Assembly (NCBI GenBank): GCA_947652115.1
Contig: OX393574.1
Location: 12,009,400-12,073,399, forward strand
DNA: 64,000 nucleotides
Direction of reading: 5' to 3'
Source: Blastomussa wellsi
Taxonomy: Eukaryota > Cnidaria > Anthozoa > Scleractinia > Plerogyridae
Of the stretch, positions 21,426-34,800 are shown one piece after another; the first letter of the stretch is position 1; every line of letters begins with the position of its first letter. The notes below the pieces were generated by a model. It had not been told where the DNA came from. It saw only the letters and a program-made list of their open reading frames with translations, and ran no database searches. The translations under genes were made by a program, and so were the position numbers.

Positions 21426-22094
21426 ATCTTTTGAAAAAATTATATCAGACCAAGATTCTCATTCACCTTGTTCAGGGTACATCACAGTCAACTAATATTT
21501 TGGAATACTCAACGCCCACTATCACATGGAGAGGGGGGGATGCGTGCATGCATTTACAATTTTGGGCATGTCATGAGGAATACGGGATTTACAGAATGGT
21601 TCTCAGAATGCTCGTTTCAAAAAAGGAATCGGAAAAAGCCGCCCGATTGCGGGATACACGCAAGCGAAATTGCAGGCCTAAACCCAGATCTAGAGTAAAC
21701 CTCATGCCTCAGATGATGGTGATATCCGAACGATAGTAAAAGGATAGTTTTCTGATACCACATCAATGCCCTTCAAATACTGGTCTTCCTCTGCTTTCAC
21801 GTTCTTTACAAAATCAGTAAATAATCACGAATAATATCAATTAGAAAATATCAGCCGTTTTTACAAATTTGCGGCTTTGAGAACAAACATTTGGGGTATT
21901 TGAGCCCGATGGCTAAAACTTTTGCGGGTACCCCCAATATAATTATGCGCGGTCGTTGTCATTAGCGTATGTTACGTATCTCCCATGATTCCTTTCAGCA
22001 TCCTCTTAACGTGGAAAGCGAGCGAGGTATTGAGCCTCGTAAAAGGAGAGAGTTCATTTACCGATTTGTGTCGTCCTAACCAGAAACAGACAAA

Positions 22095-25000
22095 ATGTTC
22101 TCTAGATTTTCCGAAACAGCAAAGAACAATCCATTCGCCGCCCCATTTAGTGTAGCCAAATGTTCGTCAGATTCGACTCCAGCACCCCGGCGATCAAGAA
22201 TTATGGCGGCGCCGAATACCGATGGTAAGTGTTTAAACCGGCTTTTTGAGTTTACGATCTTTACTTTGCCTTAAGATTTTAAAAACGTTTATCCTACATT
22301 TGATGTAACAACGACTGTTATATTGCTTGATGTGGTTTTCAGAGAGCAGATTTGTTTGGGCTTGTTTGAGACGCGATCGTTCAAATGTCCATATGGAAGA
22401 TATAGCTTCCGTTGCACCATGTGAATAGAAAGATCGAAGAGTACGAGTAATATTTTGATATCAGCTTCTGCTTTCAACTCTAAGGCTTCGTCTCGCTACT
22501 TTTTTGGCTCTAATCAAGAATGAAATTAATTTCACACCGCAGAAATATCTTCAGACAAAAGCGATGTGTGCTGAGCTTACAGTTTGTGTCGTTACAGTTA
22601 GTAAAATTACGCAATACCGATAAAAGTTGCGTCGCTACAAGTACGCGATTGACGTAGTTCACGTATTCAGTTCATATTTGCTTGTAACAGGTTATTTTTA
22701 ATACTTGGACTTTGTCTTTGCGAGTGATTCTGGCCATAATTCCAAACATTTCAATTACCGGTAAATTCAACTCTGTTCAGTTTATTGAATTGATTAATAA
22801 TGGAAATTGAACTGAGTGGATGCAATTTGGTCTGAAATCATACGCGTGATGATTTCAGACCAAAATTGCACGACCCGAAGTTCAATTACCACTTTATTAA
22901 ATCCATTTTGAAATCGCACAATTTGATTTTGATTTTGATTTTTTTTTTTTGATTTTTTTTTTTTTTTTTTTTGATTTTGATTTTGATTTTGATTTTGATT
23001 TTTGATTTTTTTTTCGATTTTTTTTCTGATTGGTTGTTTTGTTTTACTGTTTCATTCTCGTTGGTTGAGAAAAAGATGCGATTTAGAGCAAAAGATAGTG
23101 CGATTTGGGAATAAATCGCACTGCTGAGAGCCAATCACATTGCAAGGATAACCAGTGATTTCAAAATGGAGTTAATAAACGGATTAATCAAAGGAGTTAC
23201 GTCAGGGTTGTGCCTTTTGAAAAATTTAGCCTGGATTTTTCAAAATCGTCATTGGTAATCTGTCTCAATCTTCTCCATCCTTAACTATCCTTATTCCTTT
23301 TTACCTTTCTTTTTCTTTTTTTTTTTTTCCTTTTTTTTTTATTCCATTTCCAGTCCGTACTGTGCAATCTCCACCTGCAATGTTTATCAAGTCTCGCATG
23401 ATGGAATATAAACAAAAGATTTAACTTTTTCTTCATTATTGGCATCTAATATCCTTTCAAAACAATAATAAAGAGTAGATGAACCTTGATGATATTCCAA
23501 ACCGACGTTTTAGCTCATCGCTGGAAATTTGCCATCGCTCTCATTTCCACAACTCGTGATGATAGCGACATTGCTGATCCTATGCAGTATGCAGGACGCG
23601 TGTCGCATAAGAACTCAGTAGAAATGACCTGGCTCTCCGGGAGTTCTCGTAGCTCAGTGGGTGGGGTGCCCGCCCGGTGATCGGGAGGTCGTGGGTTCGA
23701 TTCCTGTCGGGGAGTTTTTTCTTTGTCCCACACTCGTGTCATGTTGATTAATTAATCTTTCACAAACTTCATGTACACGGTTACCAAAGTGTAATGTATC
23801 AACAAATTCAAATCAGAAATGTAAACAAATCCAGAGAATGCGCAGAATGGACTGGAAATGGCCTTTAGTTGTTAGACGATATTGTTATTCTAAGTGATCT
23901 GTGACCCAGAGGTTTTTTGTGACCTGCAAAGAACTTGAATTAACTACTTACACCACTTGATTCCACATGATTTTGAGTCACGAGTCCTCTCGAAGATTTA
24001 CGAAAACTAGGAAAACAACAAGTGCAACTTTTGTACAATTATTATAACATCTCCAAAATATGAGGCATCGGCAACTACCAACTAACTGAGAGTTGGTAGT
24101 TGATTTTGGTGCTATGCATATCATAGGACAGCTGGTAGAAATTGCTTCCCTATATGTGGGCTTAACCTATAGGGTGCACGGAAGGGGGCGTTCAGGGACA
24201 GGAAAAGCTCAAATTGAGTCTGAAAAAGCTGCCAGCACAATCAAATTATGCTTGCTTCAGATTCTGTCTCCTGCCAGACAAATTTCTTGTGAGATGAGTC
24301 TCATTTCTCACAAGATGGTGGTGTGTAACATGCATTTGAGTGATGCTGTAGGTATTCGTAGTCCTACACTGTAGTTCATATAGATGTTCTTTAATTTTCT
24401 AACTTTGTTTTCTGAAGGTGAACAATACAGTTGTGAGTTTGGCAGTGCAAAATATTACGCTTATTGTGGATTTGGTGGAATCCTAAGTTGTGGGATAACT
24501 CATACTGCCGTGGTACCTCTTGATCTCGTCAAATGCAGAATTCAGGTGAATTTCTTGTTAACTGTACATGCAGCTTTCTGTTTGTATGTTTTTGGTTAAT
24601 ATATTCGGCAATTCTCCGTATTCTTTCAAGGTCCCAAATTCTTCAATTCTCTTTAACCTGAAATTTCGGGCTCTTCATCACTGGCATCTTTTAAAAAAAA
24701 AACGTAAAGTGTTTATTATTGATAACTATTAACTATATTAAAAAAGGCTGGTCATAAATTACATAAATCAGTCATCTGGTGTTTATTGTGAGGGAACCTA
24801 AGCCTACAAGCCCCATGGTTTTTTATTAGGTTCTCTCGTCATTTTGCTTTCTACCTTTAATATATTGTGGTTTTGTATTTTTATTGTTATCTTGTGTATT
24901 GAGTTGTTTTTGTTTATTGTCTATTGTATTGCATCTCTATTTTTGTTTGTGTGGCAAAAAATAAAAATAAAATAAATAAATAAAATAATATATCAAACAG

Positions 25001-28000
25001 GTTTTTAAAGCAGCAGGACTCACTTTTAGAGCAACGAGGTTTGTTAATTGAAGGTTCTGCTAAACATCATTTCAATGTTTCAGGTCGATCCAGCTAAGTA
25101 TGGAAACATTGTAAAAGGCTTCAAAGTAACTGTAAAGGAAGATGGTCTACGGGGGCTTTCTAAGGGGTGGGCCCCTACTGCTGTTGGTTATTCCATGCAG
25201 GGTCTGTGCAAATTTGGCTTCTATGAGGTCTTTAAGATCCTGTATAGTAATATGCTTGGTGAGGTAAGTGTCTACATTTTGTATGTTGTGCCTATCATAG
25301 CTTGTTCCATTTACGGGAAACTCCTGTGTTTGCATTTAACAATTATCCTGCGAAATCACGCGGCACATTGCCTGATACTTAGCCAATGAGGCCAAGTTGG
25401 CTTACATCAGACAATATATTGCAAGATTGAGCAGGATAATTGTTTTATTATTCAACAAATTGTCAACAAAACACATTTTACAGCTAGAAAAGTTGTCGTT
25501 GTGCTGCACTTTGCGAGACTTTGGCCAAGTTGTCATTACGTATTTCACAGGATACATCAATCCCATCCCAGATCCCGATCCCGATCCCAGAACACAGATC
25601 CAAAATGGCAGCTAGCGGGAGCTTTAAAAGTGATAATCATTTTCTCGCTTAATGAGTATGAAATTTTGTATATCCCTCATCTGGTAAAATTCATAATCTT
25701 GTATACACCTGTATGAACATTGTATAATTTGCCATACATGCAAATCTAGAACGTATTAATTCAACTTTTTAGAAAAAAGGGGAAAAATTTTGTCATTGTT
25801 TTGTTAGCCTGAAACAGAATTATAATGTACACTTTTCCAGGAAAAATCCTACCTTTTCCGAACCTCCTTATACCTGGCTGCATCAGCTAGTGCAGAGTTC
25901 TTTGCCGACATTGCTCTGGCCCCCATGGAAGCTGTCAAGGTTCGTATCCAGACACAACCCGGCTGGGCCAACACCCTGCGAGAGGGAGCTCCCAAGCTGT
26001 GGGCAGAGGAAGGAGTAAGAGGGTATGTAAACCTGTGTGTGCCGCCAAGGCAGCTTGGTTCTGAAATGGCCAGTGTAGGATATAAACATCTAATAGTAGT
26101 AGTAATAGTAATAGTTGTGGAGGTGCAGTAGCTTAATGGTTAGTGCGCTGGACTCTTGATCGGACGGTCCAGGTTCGAGCCTCTAGCCGGGGCACTGCGT
26201 TGTGTTCTTGGGCAAGACACTTTACTCTCACAGTGCCTCTCTTCACCCATGTGTATAAATGGTTACCGGTGAATTTACTGCTGGGGGGTAACCCTGCGAT
26301 GGACTAGCATCCCAACTGCAGACTTACCTTAGTATATATTAAATCCATTTTTCAATTATGCCCCTATCAATGTTAAGCCGGTGGGAAGAGGCCAGGCATA
26401 GGCGGGGCATTTGAACTGAGCTCAGTGCTTGGATTAGAAAAAAATCCAGGTTGTCCTTATGGCAAATTCTGTACAATCTCAGGCAACCAGCCCTTTAGTT
26501 TTTCTAAAAGCTGGTTGCCCGAACAAAGTTTTAGTTGTCTCAGGCAACCGGGCAACCTCTAATTTTGAGCACTGTGAGCTGAGATTTTCTGTTCAAATGC
26601 CCTACCCAAAGGGCATTTGTGGGTTGTCAAAATAGTATGTAAAAGTCAATAAAATGTTGCTACAGTAGAAAGGCCATTAAAATGGACAAAAGTCCCCGCT
26701 ACAGGACGATAACTATTGTAAAATCCCCCACCTATGCCCGACCTCCCCCATGGCTGCAAATAACAGTCAGACATCAGATAATGGTCGACCAAATTTCCCA
26801 ATGTCCAATTAAATCAATCATTTTAGTTCTCAGTGAATTTTAGTGTTTAGACAAACAAATACATTGTAAAATGGGAAACTTGGGGACAATACAATGGGTT
26901 TCCATTCTAATTTCATTATTGGGAGTATGAATTTCTGATAAGAAGATTGTTGTGTTTACTTTTAGTTTCTACAAGGGCCTCCCTCCACTGTGGATGAGGC
27001 AGATCCCATACACCATGATGAAGTTTGCTTGCTTTGAGCGCACGGTTGAGTTCCTCTACAAATATATTGTACCCAAACCAAGGTGAGTGGACCAAGTAAT
27101 CAGTGTTCCAGATAAGAGACAGGTCTCGGGTCAAAAACCGAGCAAATCGACCAAAGTATTATAACATACAAAAGAAACGTATAAAAATATAGTTCCTAAA
27201 AGAAAACACTGTTACGAGATAGCATCCGACGGTGACTAGACTTCCGAATCAGCAATCAATAGAGTTCGCAGTTGTGACCTATACGGTCACCGCTTGCTAC
27301 AAATGTCTACAGCATTAATTTTTTTTGCATTAGCCCCCGATCGCAAATATATATGCTCCACGGTCCCTGGGAAATAAGCCGTCTACCTGTCTGTCCCCAC
27401 ATCACTCCCACTACCCACTTAACACAGCGCTGCAGCTAGAGATGTCAGTCTTGTGTGACCACCCTGGAAAGTTAAAATGTAAAAATGTAACTGGAACACT
27501 GAGTAATGGAATAGTGCCAATGATATCAAAGAGAACTTTATCCCCTTGTTCAGCATTATTGTCATTACCACATGAAAGTACTGCTCAGAAGCTCTCGTTT
27601 GAATGATCACACACTATTTTTTACCCTCGGACTAAATCATTGTTTTTCAAGCACTTTGTACAACAAAATAAATGGGCGATGTAGCAGCTCACAAGGTCTC
27701 ACATGAATGTCTCGATACCCTGCGTGAAAACAATAGAACAAACAACAGGAACAATGCCCCTAGCCCTTAAAACAATAGCAACTGCTACCAATAGAATTAC
27801 AAGCTTACGAGAGCTGCTACACTACTTCGGTAGGACCATATGAAAGTACTACTCGGTAGCATTCATTTGACTAGTGTTTCATCCCAAAACTTGCTAAGTG
27901 ATGTAACTGCGATTCTTCTAAGAGTATGAAGACATAGAGAAGGAGGTGTTGTGCCATAATTAACACTTTTGTAAGTTTGAGTCCTCACAAAGTAGAAATA

Positions 28001-28960
28001 CTACTTGGCACAAACTTCCTGTGTTTTCACAATTGTTTTGTTTCACAGGAGTGATTGCTCCAAACCTGAGCAACTGGTTGTTACATTTGCTGCTGGTTAC
28101 ATTGGTATGTACTGTTGTAATAATACTAATAATAATATTCAATAATAATAATAATAATTTCAAAAAGTTTTTTTTTTTATAATAATAAAAAAACCTTTAT
28201 TTACAATTCAAAGAAACTATTTAGTAACAATCAATTTAAAATTTCAAAAAGCCTACAGTACTAAAAGCAATTTGACAGGAAAAGTCTTGTTATAATAATT
28301 TACAGGGCTAAAGAATTTTACTATAATTATTAAATGTATCGTTGCAGTGCTTGAAACCATAAGATTGCAAGATTTACGTATATCAAGTTAAACTTTCCTA
28401 TCATAAAAGATAACAATGATGATGATAAAATCTATTAGAGTCAACATTTTTCCGAAAGGTTCTCTAGTTCGCATCAAAGAAAACATAAAAATATAAAAAC
28501 TGGATAATCCTGTAGGCTGAAACCTATTTACAATTGTTTTAAAACACATAAAGTGTCCCTTTAAAAAGAAAAAAATCAATAAATAGCGCCCTCAGTGTTC
28601 TCAATTTCTATATCAATATTACGGAAGTCCCATGATTTCCGTACAGCGGATCTAGTTCCTCTGAGACAGATTAATGCGGATCTCAAAAGTGCAAAGGAGG
28701 TTCTATAATAATAATTTTTTTTTTTTTTTTTTTTTTAATGAATTTTAAAACCTTTATTTACAATTGAACAAACTATTTGTACTAAATTTAGTAACAATCG
28801 ATTAAAAAATTTAGAAAGACTACAATATTAAAAGCGAGATGACGAGAAAAGTATTTTTATAATAATTCACAGTTAAATACTGATAAAAAATATAAAATAG
28901 AAATAATAACAATAATAATAATAATAATAATAACTAACCCTAACAACAATAACAACAATA

Positions 28961-29002
<42 letters not shown>

Positions 29003-29134
29003 TTATTTACAATATAGTAATAATTATAATACATTACAATAATAAATCTAAAAGGTCTAATCTTAATAACAGTAACAAAAAACATGTAATAATAAAAGTC
29101 CTTTCTGTCTCTAAATTCAATGTCATTCGTAATT

Positions 29135-29208
<74 letters not shown>

Positions 29209-30518
29209 TGGGAGCTCCATGCCCTACTCTCTGTGATAAGTGACTGACAGTATCTCTCTGTCTGCAGATGAGCAAGAATTATCATGTCATGTGATCAGTT
29301 TAAACCAAAATTTAGTGGTCAACTATAACCTCCCACAACGATTCCTCTGAGCCAGACCAACATTTAACTTTTATCCTGCCTGATAGATAATTCCCGATAT
29401 AGCCTAGAAGTCTATCCCATGCCAATTATCACCACGTTTCTTGATGCAGTTTGCTTAATGCAAATTGTGGTAAAAGTACACAAAACTTGCAGCAGACTGT
29501 CAACTTGATCAGAAGGCAGAGAGGAAACTCTGAATTTATTTTATTTTATTGAAAAATGCTGCTTCTGAAGTGCTCAATTTATTTGTCATTTTCTTCAGCT
29601 GGTGTTTTCTGTGCGATCGTTTCTCATCCTGCTGACACTGTGGTGTCGAAGCTCAATAACGATGTTGGCAGCACGCCCATCCAAGCTGCACGTGACCTTG
29701 GAATGAGAGGTGCGTACAATACGAGATCTATGTGACTGCACTTTGTTTAACAAAATACTAAGAAAAGGTATTTCCTGATTGTTCAAAGCACGATGAAGCT
29801 AATCCAGGATAAATCACGTGAACAGCACAAGGAACCAATTAGAACTCAAACAAATTCCTGTCACTGGCGCCAAGTGCGGAAAAAACCTTGACGCAGGCAG
29901 TGACTGCTTTTGGTTTCGCATTTGACAGATAGCAAATGGAACGATTTCCTTTTTAACCGATCGCCATGTGAAGAATTATGTGAAGTAAACCGAAGCAATT
30001 CTTTATTAGAGCGAGTTTCAATTGAGTGTCGCAAAACCCAAAATCAATTTGGCCGATCACAAAGAACGGAGACAATCCAGTGAACCAATCAAAAGTAATT
30101 ACACGTAGCAGACAGAAAGCGCGGGAAAACATGCACGCGCGAGTCACGACTAGGTTTGGTTTTACTTCTGATTGGATGAAAAAGTGGCGCGATTTTTTAA
30201 ACCAATCACGGAGTGTAGTATTCAACCCAAAGCAATTCACTATTAACTTTCGACACTCAATTGAAAACCGCTCTATTTCTGACTCTCAAATGATAACTGC
30301 AATGAAATATCTTGTACATAATGAACGTATCTGTTATTACAGGTCTCTGGAAGGGTCTCGGTCCCCGTATCATCATGATCGGTACTCTGACTGCCCTGCA
30401 GTGGTTCATCTACGACTCGGTGAAGGTCTTCTTCCGCCTACCCCGCCCCCCACCCCCAGAGGAACCCGAGAGCCTTAAGAAGAAACGTCTTTTGAAACAG
30501 GCCCAACAAGCAGCCTAA
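22095..30518 (+). CDS. SLC25A3: Mitochondrial phosphate carrier (SLC25A3 type)
   Basis: Eight exons join in frame to a 359-residue protein: 22095-22224, 24418-24545, 25084-25263, 25841-26022, 26966-27082, 28049-28104, 29599-29709 and 30343-30518 (TAA at 30516). All introns have GT..AG borders. The carrier imports inorganic phosphate with protons (or exchanges it for hydroxide) across the inner mitochondrial membrane for ATP synthesis. The three mitochondrial-carrier repeats are marked by PLDLVK (77-82), PMEAVK (174-179) and HPADTVV (274-280). Family signatures include [47 protein letters not shown] and PRPPPP. The N-terminal 43 residues ([12 protein letters not shown]...) are Arg/Ser-rich, as a cleavable presequence would be. 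Length is close to the human protein (about 360 aa). Intron 1 holds a SINE and foldbacks, intron 4 a SINE, intron 6 long TAA microsatellites. A polyadenylation signal AATAAA lies at 30752-30757. Confidence 0.95.
22788..22902. mobile_element. Foldback element in SLC25A3 intron 1
   Basis: Two arms of about 55 bp meet at ATACGCGTGAT: TTTGGTCTGAAATCAT (22830) mirrors ATGATTTCAGACCAAA (22853), and the similarity extends out through AATTGAAC and the AATAA(T/A) blocks. A second inverted pair, TTATTAAATCCATTTTGAAA (22892) and GATTTCAAAATGGAGTTAAT (23157), encloses the adjacent microsatellite. Confidence 0.65.
22920..23032. repeat. GATTTT microsatellite
   Basis: Runs of GATTTT interspersed with T tracts of 12-20 bases, within SLC25A3 intron 1. 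The Lys/Ile-rich minus frame across it is an artefact. Confidence 0.9.
23486..23790 (+). mobile_element. tRNA-derived SINE of a second family
   Basis: The tRNA-like head at about 23645-23715 has an A box GTAGCTCAGTGGGTGGGG, an anticodon-arm-like CCCGGTGATCGGG and a B box GTGGGTTCGATTCC. No matching acceptor stem closes it, so it is not a functional tRNA gene. Flanking sequence on both sides is non-coding. It lies in SLC25A3 intron 1 and differs in head sequence from the GGTTCGAGCC family. Confidence 0.6.
25335..25480. mobile_element. Foldback element in SLC25A3 intron 3
   Basis: AACAATTATCCTGCGAAATC at the left and GAGCAGGATAATTGTTTTAT at the right are inverted ends; AGCCAATGAGGCCAAGTTGG lies between. 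Same family as 18548-18703, opposite orientation. Confidence 0.6.
26115..26320 (+). mobile_element. tRNA-derived SINE, copy 4 (best preserved)
   Basis: Head: GAGGTGCAGTAGCTTAATGG (A box), GCGCTGGACTCTTGATCGGA (anticodon region), GGTTCGAGCC (B box). Body: GGGCACTGCGTTGTG, TTGGGCAAGACACTTTACTC, GTGTATAAATGGTTACCGG, TTTACTGCTGGGGGGTAACC, CTGCGATGGACTAGCATCCC. It lies in SLC25A3 intron 4 in sense orientation and gives the clearest family consensus in the window. Confidence 0.85.
27667..27822. mobile_element. Small element with GATGTAGCAGCT ends, copy 2
   Basis: Ends GATGTAGCAGCT and AGCTGCTAC are inverted; internal blocks are shared with 9131-9285. It lies in SLC25A3 intron 5. Confidence 0.5.
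28110..29210. repeat. TAA/ATT microsatellites and A/T-rich repeats
   Basis: SLC25A3 intron 6 contains TAA trinucleotide arrays at 28125-28160, 28908-29003 and 29140-29207. Between them, two diverged copies of a segment containing ACCTTTATTTACAATT and TTTAGTAACAATC(A/G)AT (about 28185 and 28750) probably come from a retroelement tail. No coding sequence. Confidence 0.75.
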
Positions 30519-30751
30519 AATTGAATCGGTTTTCTGCGCTTTACTGAACCGTGTGGACAGTGCATCTCCAGGAATTAACATACATGTATTTATAACAAGG
30601 AAAATGGACAATTATTGGATTAAAGTGCTATGCGTGTGTGACGCGTGTATCGATCTGAGACGAGTCGAATGATATCTGTGATGCGTGTTATTTGCGTAGT
30701 GAAATTGAATAGCTGTACTCATGCTTCCTTTTATGGTCAACTGGATTTGAC

Positions 30752-30757
30752 AATAAA
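30752..30757 (+). terminator. Polyadenylation signal of SLC25A3
   Basis: AATAAA lies 234 bases after the stop codon, followed by a short T-rich stretch. It is the first canonical hexamer in the 3' flank. Confidence 0.6.
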
Positions 30758-31334
30758 GCTACTTTTACAACTTAGAGTTTTGTTTTCTCAGTTTACTCCA
30801 GTTCTGTGAGACTCGGGGTTCAAAATGGAGCCTTTCTGGTCGCCAATGCGACTTAAAAAGATGCAATGTTCACTAGAATTTTACAATTGGTCGCCAGCGG
30901 GTGACTACTTATTTAAATCCCCATTGGCAACAACGACGACAACTGACTTTTTATCTTGCCCCTAATTCTGAAATAGAATTGAAAGGGGTTTTCGCCGATT
31001 GTAACGGTTCCGCCCCCAGAAGAGGGAAATATTGGGCGACCCTGTTAGACCCATTTTGTGACCAAGAGAATATTTGTCATATTAAACTTAAAAGCCATCC
31101 AAAAAACCTGTTTTCGGCTCACTGAACGTCCGTGAATTTGTTTCGGCACTGGTCGTGTGCACGAAATTTTCTTTTTTACAAGTGGGCTTGCAGAATTTTT
31201 GTTTTTTTCAAAATCACCCTCCCCCTCTCAGAAGTTTAATGGTCTGCCCCTAAAGTGCTTTGTCTGCAGGGCGTTTTTGGAAGGCGCGTGGACTTTCTCA
31301 AATTAAGTCGTTCGCTTCTCGTTTCCGGTTTACG

Positions 31335-31850
31335 ATGCGCGTTGGGCTAATGGTTAGTGCGCTGGACTCCGGATCGGACGGTTCTGGCTCGAGCTCTTGG
31401 TTTGTTTATGGGCAAGACACTTTACTCTCAGTAGTGCCTCTCTCCTGCCAGTTTCCTCTATTGCCCACATCCTGTACTGCAAAATTTCCTCATCTATTTA
31501 AGGCTTCGTATGTTTAAATATAACTTTGAAAAAGGTATAGACAGATAAATATAGTTTTAATCGAGCAACAAATATAGAATCAGTGCTATTCTCGACCTCA
31601 CTGGAGCGCTGCTCTCTGAAGAACTGACGGGCACGAAATAGTATGTAAATCGGCGAGTCTAACACCAAAAGGAACAAAGTGAAAACCATCTTGTGCAAGT
31701 CTAATTGTTCAAGTTGGTTATGGTCAATGTTAACTCTTTTCCAGACTTCTCGCCGACACTCCGGGCTGAAGGTAACTCTGCGATGGACAAGCATCCCATC
31801 AAGGGGAGAGTAGAAATATTCGCTTAATGCTGCGTTATCTGTGTTAAGCT
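31335..31850 (+). mobile_element. tRNA-derived SINE, copy 5, split by about 300 bp
   Basis: The head and body start at 31335 (GCTAATGGTTAGTGCGCTGG, then GGGCAAGACACTTTACTC) and stop near 31470. The family continues at 31768 (GGTAACTCTGCGATGGAC, CATCCCATCAAGGGGAGAG). The intervening 300 bp is not SINE sequence; see the entry for 31498-31765. Confidence 0.65.
31498..31765 (-). pseudogene. Open segment inside the split SINE, GPCR-like?
   Basis: An open minus-strand frame of about 90 codons includes hydrophobic MVFTLFLLVL followed by DSPIYILFRARQFFREQR. The DSPIY-basic pattern resembles the NPxxY and helix 8 of a class A receptor with N replaced. The 5' end runs into SINE sequence and there is no complete receptor. 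I regard it as a possible relic captured with the insertion; the resemblance is weak. Confidence 0.2.
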
Positions 31851-34800
31851 CCGGCGGTATATAAGCTGTTTGGCATGACGTGAGACTATGCTTGCATTAG
31901 TTTGGCAGAAATTGCCCTGCTAGTCTAGTTTTCCACACTTCTAAAATGACCTTCCTCATCCTCTTTGCGGTATATGTGGTCTTCAGCTTGATTTAACAGT
32001 GCACGTATCGATGCTTCCAGAAAAAAACTTAACGCTTTAATTTTACTGGAACAAGCTATCTCAAACATGTATCAACTCCTACAAGTATGACAGTGCTATA
32101 TATGAAATATGATAAAGGAAAAATTTCTCGTTTGTCTAAATATAATAAATTATATCTGTGCCGATTCTAAATTGCTTGTTATTTTCTGACAAATTACAAG
32201 TAGCCGGCATATAAAGATTCCGATACTAAACATTCGCAATTAGGAACCGATTAACAGAAATATTTCACCTTCATTAGAAATCTTCGTTCTGACTTTGTAT
32301 TCGCGACTAAATTATTCATGAGCCGCACAAACTAGAAGGCCTACATCCCTATTAAATACCTTGCCAAAATGCCCGATAACTCAGTAATAAAAGTGCAAAT
32401 AATCTATACTATCAGGGACGGCTTCAGTTTTGCATACGTGTATCTTCGAAAATCGATCGCGCAAGCAAAGGTAAATGTATTGCTTCAAAAAAAAAAACTT
32501 TAGAGGACTTTTTAAGGGCATTTTCTTCAGTTCAGGTTGTTCGAGATCATCTTATGACGGGACTAAATATTATAAAACATCACCTAAAATTGTGGTCGAA
32601 AACTTTTTTCAGTTCTCTGTGAAGAATTTAAGTGCTAGGGAGAAAACTCCATGAAACATACTCCACCGGAGAAGAAGATCAAAGTTTTTCGTTACGAGTT
32701 TTAGGTTCTCTATGTGGTAAAGGCATTTTGTTTATATCCAAGCCAAAATTTGGCGAACTGGTGAGGGAAAAATAATTTTGTACACTCTGTTTCCATTACG
32801 GCTTTGTTTAGTTTTGGCTATATGACTCGAAACGCCACGAGAAAACAAGTTCGCAGAAGAGGCGTTATTTTTTTTTACAACTGAGTGCTCTAAAAACCTT
32901 TCCATGCTTTCTAAAATGCCGCAACCCTCTTATATCACAGCTAAGAAAGCCTTTGAACTATGGACAAGTGAGGTTGAATGGAAGATCAAAATTTGTAGAA
33001 CAGGCTCCATTTTAAGGCATGATTGGAAATTTTAAGAAGAAAGCTCAGAGAAAGTTTGGTCGTTTTATTCAGCTGATGAAACATAACCCTATAAAATAAA
33101 TTTTCTTCATTGTATCATGTAACTCTGAGTAGACTTTTAGCATATTAAGAAACTTACTTCGACGCTTAGAAATTAACGAACGAAGTCTTCTTGCAAATTT
33201 AAACGAGGCACTTTCATGCATGAAATGAACGCTTAAACTTTTTTCTTTCAAGTAACTAACGAGTGCTCTTGCAGTCAAATTTAATTGTTTTGTTGAAAGT
33301 GAAGCAAGCGATATTCGTCCAAGGGAAAAAAATTCTTAAGAAGTACGTATTTTAGAAAATTTAACTCTGGAATGAAACAGATTTGCGCGTGTTGATAGTG
33401 GCAGATTTTACATGGACAATAGTTATCGGTTCTTCGTCGGTGAGCTGGTACAGTTTGTATCTGTATAACATCAGATTACTCAACGACAGATGGTCTTGTC
33501 CAACCAAAAGAAGTTTGTAATCTATTCTTTGTACTCCATGCTTTAAATTTAAATACATAAAACGGTTTGAAAAAGAATTTTTTTCTCTGATTTCAGTAAA
33601 GAGTAGAGTTGTTTTCAGGTTGCAAATATTTCACTGACGGTGGGGCCCCGAATGTAAGGTGTAGCGACCTCGCAGCAAGCAAAAATCTACTTTAGGCCGG
33701 GGTCTTGCAAAGGTGAAAAAATTGCTTGAAGCAAAATAGTATTAGTAGGCAAATATATATGAATAAACAACTTTTCAATAACGGAACACGTTTTGCTTGA
33801 AAACATTTTTACCAAGCAAGTCCGCAGGATGCAATTGAACACAAAGCTATGGATTACATCAGTATTATGCTAGAAACATGCAAATCCAAAGTCAAGAACA
33901 AGTGTTTTTACTTTTCAATTCAATCTCTTTTCCCGTGTCAGAGGAAAACAGCTTGCGAGCAAATAACATTCCTGTCTATGAATAGGCGCTTTCATTTGAT
34001 TGAAAGGCACTGTTTCTTTCATTCAAGCAACAAAACACGTTTGTAATCTTGCCAAGAACATGTCAAGTGTTGTGTTTTAACGTGAAGTAGTTTCTTTAGA
34101 TTTCGTATTGCGCTCGAGCGATCCTCGCTTTTTAAGCAAAAAAAGAATTTAAAAGGCCTTTCAAACAGTCTGAAGAATTATCTTAGCTAAGACAAAGGAG
34201 GGAATTAAAGAACTCCCTTGTTTTAGGTAAGACGATCGAGCGTCTACGTCCTTTCGCAAAACGAGAGAGAATTCTTCAGCAAGGCTTCGCGTCAAACCCG
34301 GAACAGAACACTGTTCCTCACACTAGCAAAGTCGATCGAACATGTCATAGTTGTGACATCAATTTTGGCTCCCTTATTGATGAAACGAAAAGCAGAAATC
34401 TTACTACAGTATGGATTTCAAATGGTTCAATTCGCTTTTCTTTATTTACGAATTTCGAGGACAATACAGTCTTTTTTACTGCACGAGGTTTCGACGCCCG
34501 CTATTCTTCCAGTCCATGTGTTGCGTGCGATCAATGGATTCACAAACTAGCTTTTGATAATTATTTCAGTACATTTATATTGCAATTATATATCTTCTGT
34601 TAAGTGTGCCTTGCTCCAGTGGAATTCAGCGGAAAGAACCTTTAGCAACAAGCTACTACTATTAGCTACTAATATTATTTTATCCTCGATAGCTCGATGC
34701 TATTAAAACTGAAAAATCGGTCATCATTTAACCAATTGTAAAATTGGTTTCTGAAAAGTTTTTAGTATAAAAGAATATGTTGGTGGACATTCTTTATCGT

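Noticed and set aside
22886..23134. Lys/Ile-rich 82-codon frame
   Set aside because: It is the complement of a GATTTT microsatellite.
23645..23715. Functional tRNA gene
   Set aside because: A and B boxes are clear, but no 7-bp acceptor stem closes and the loop lacks a proper anticodon context; it is the head of a SINE.
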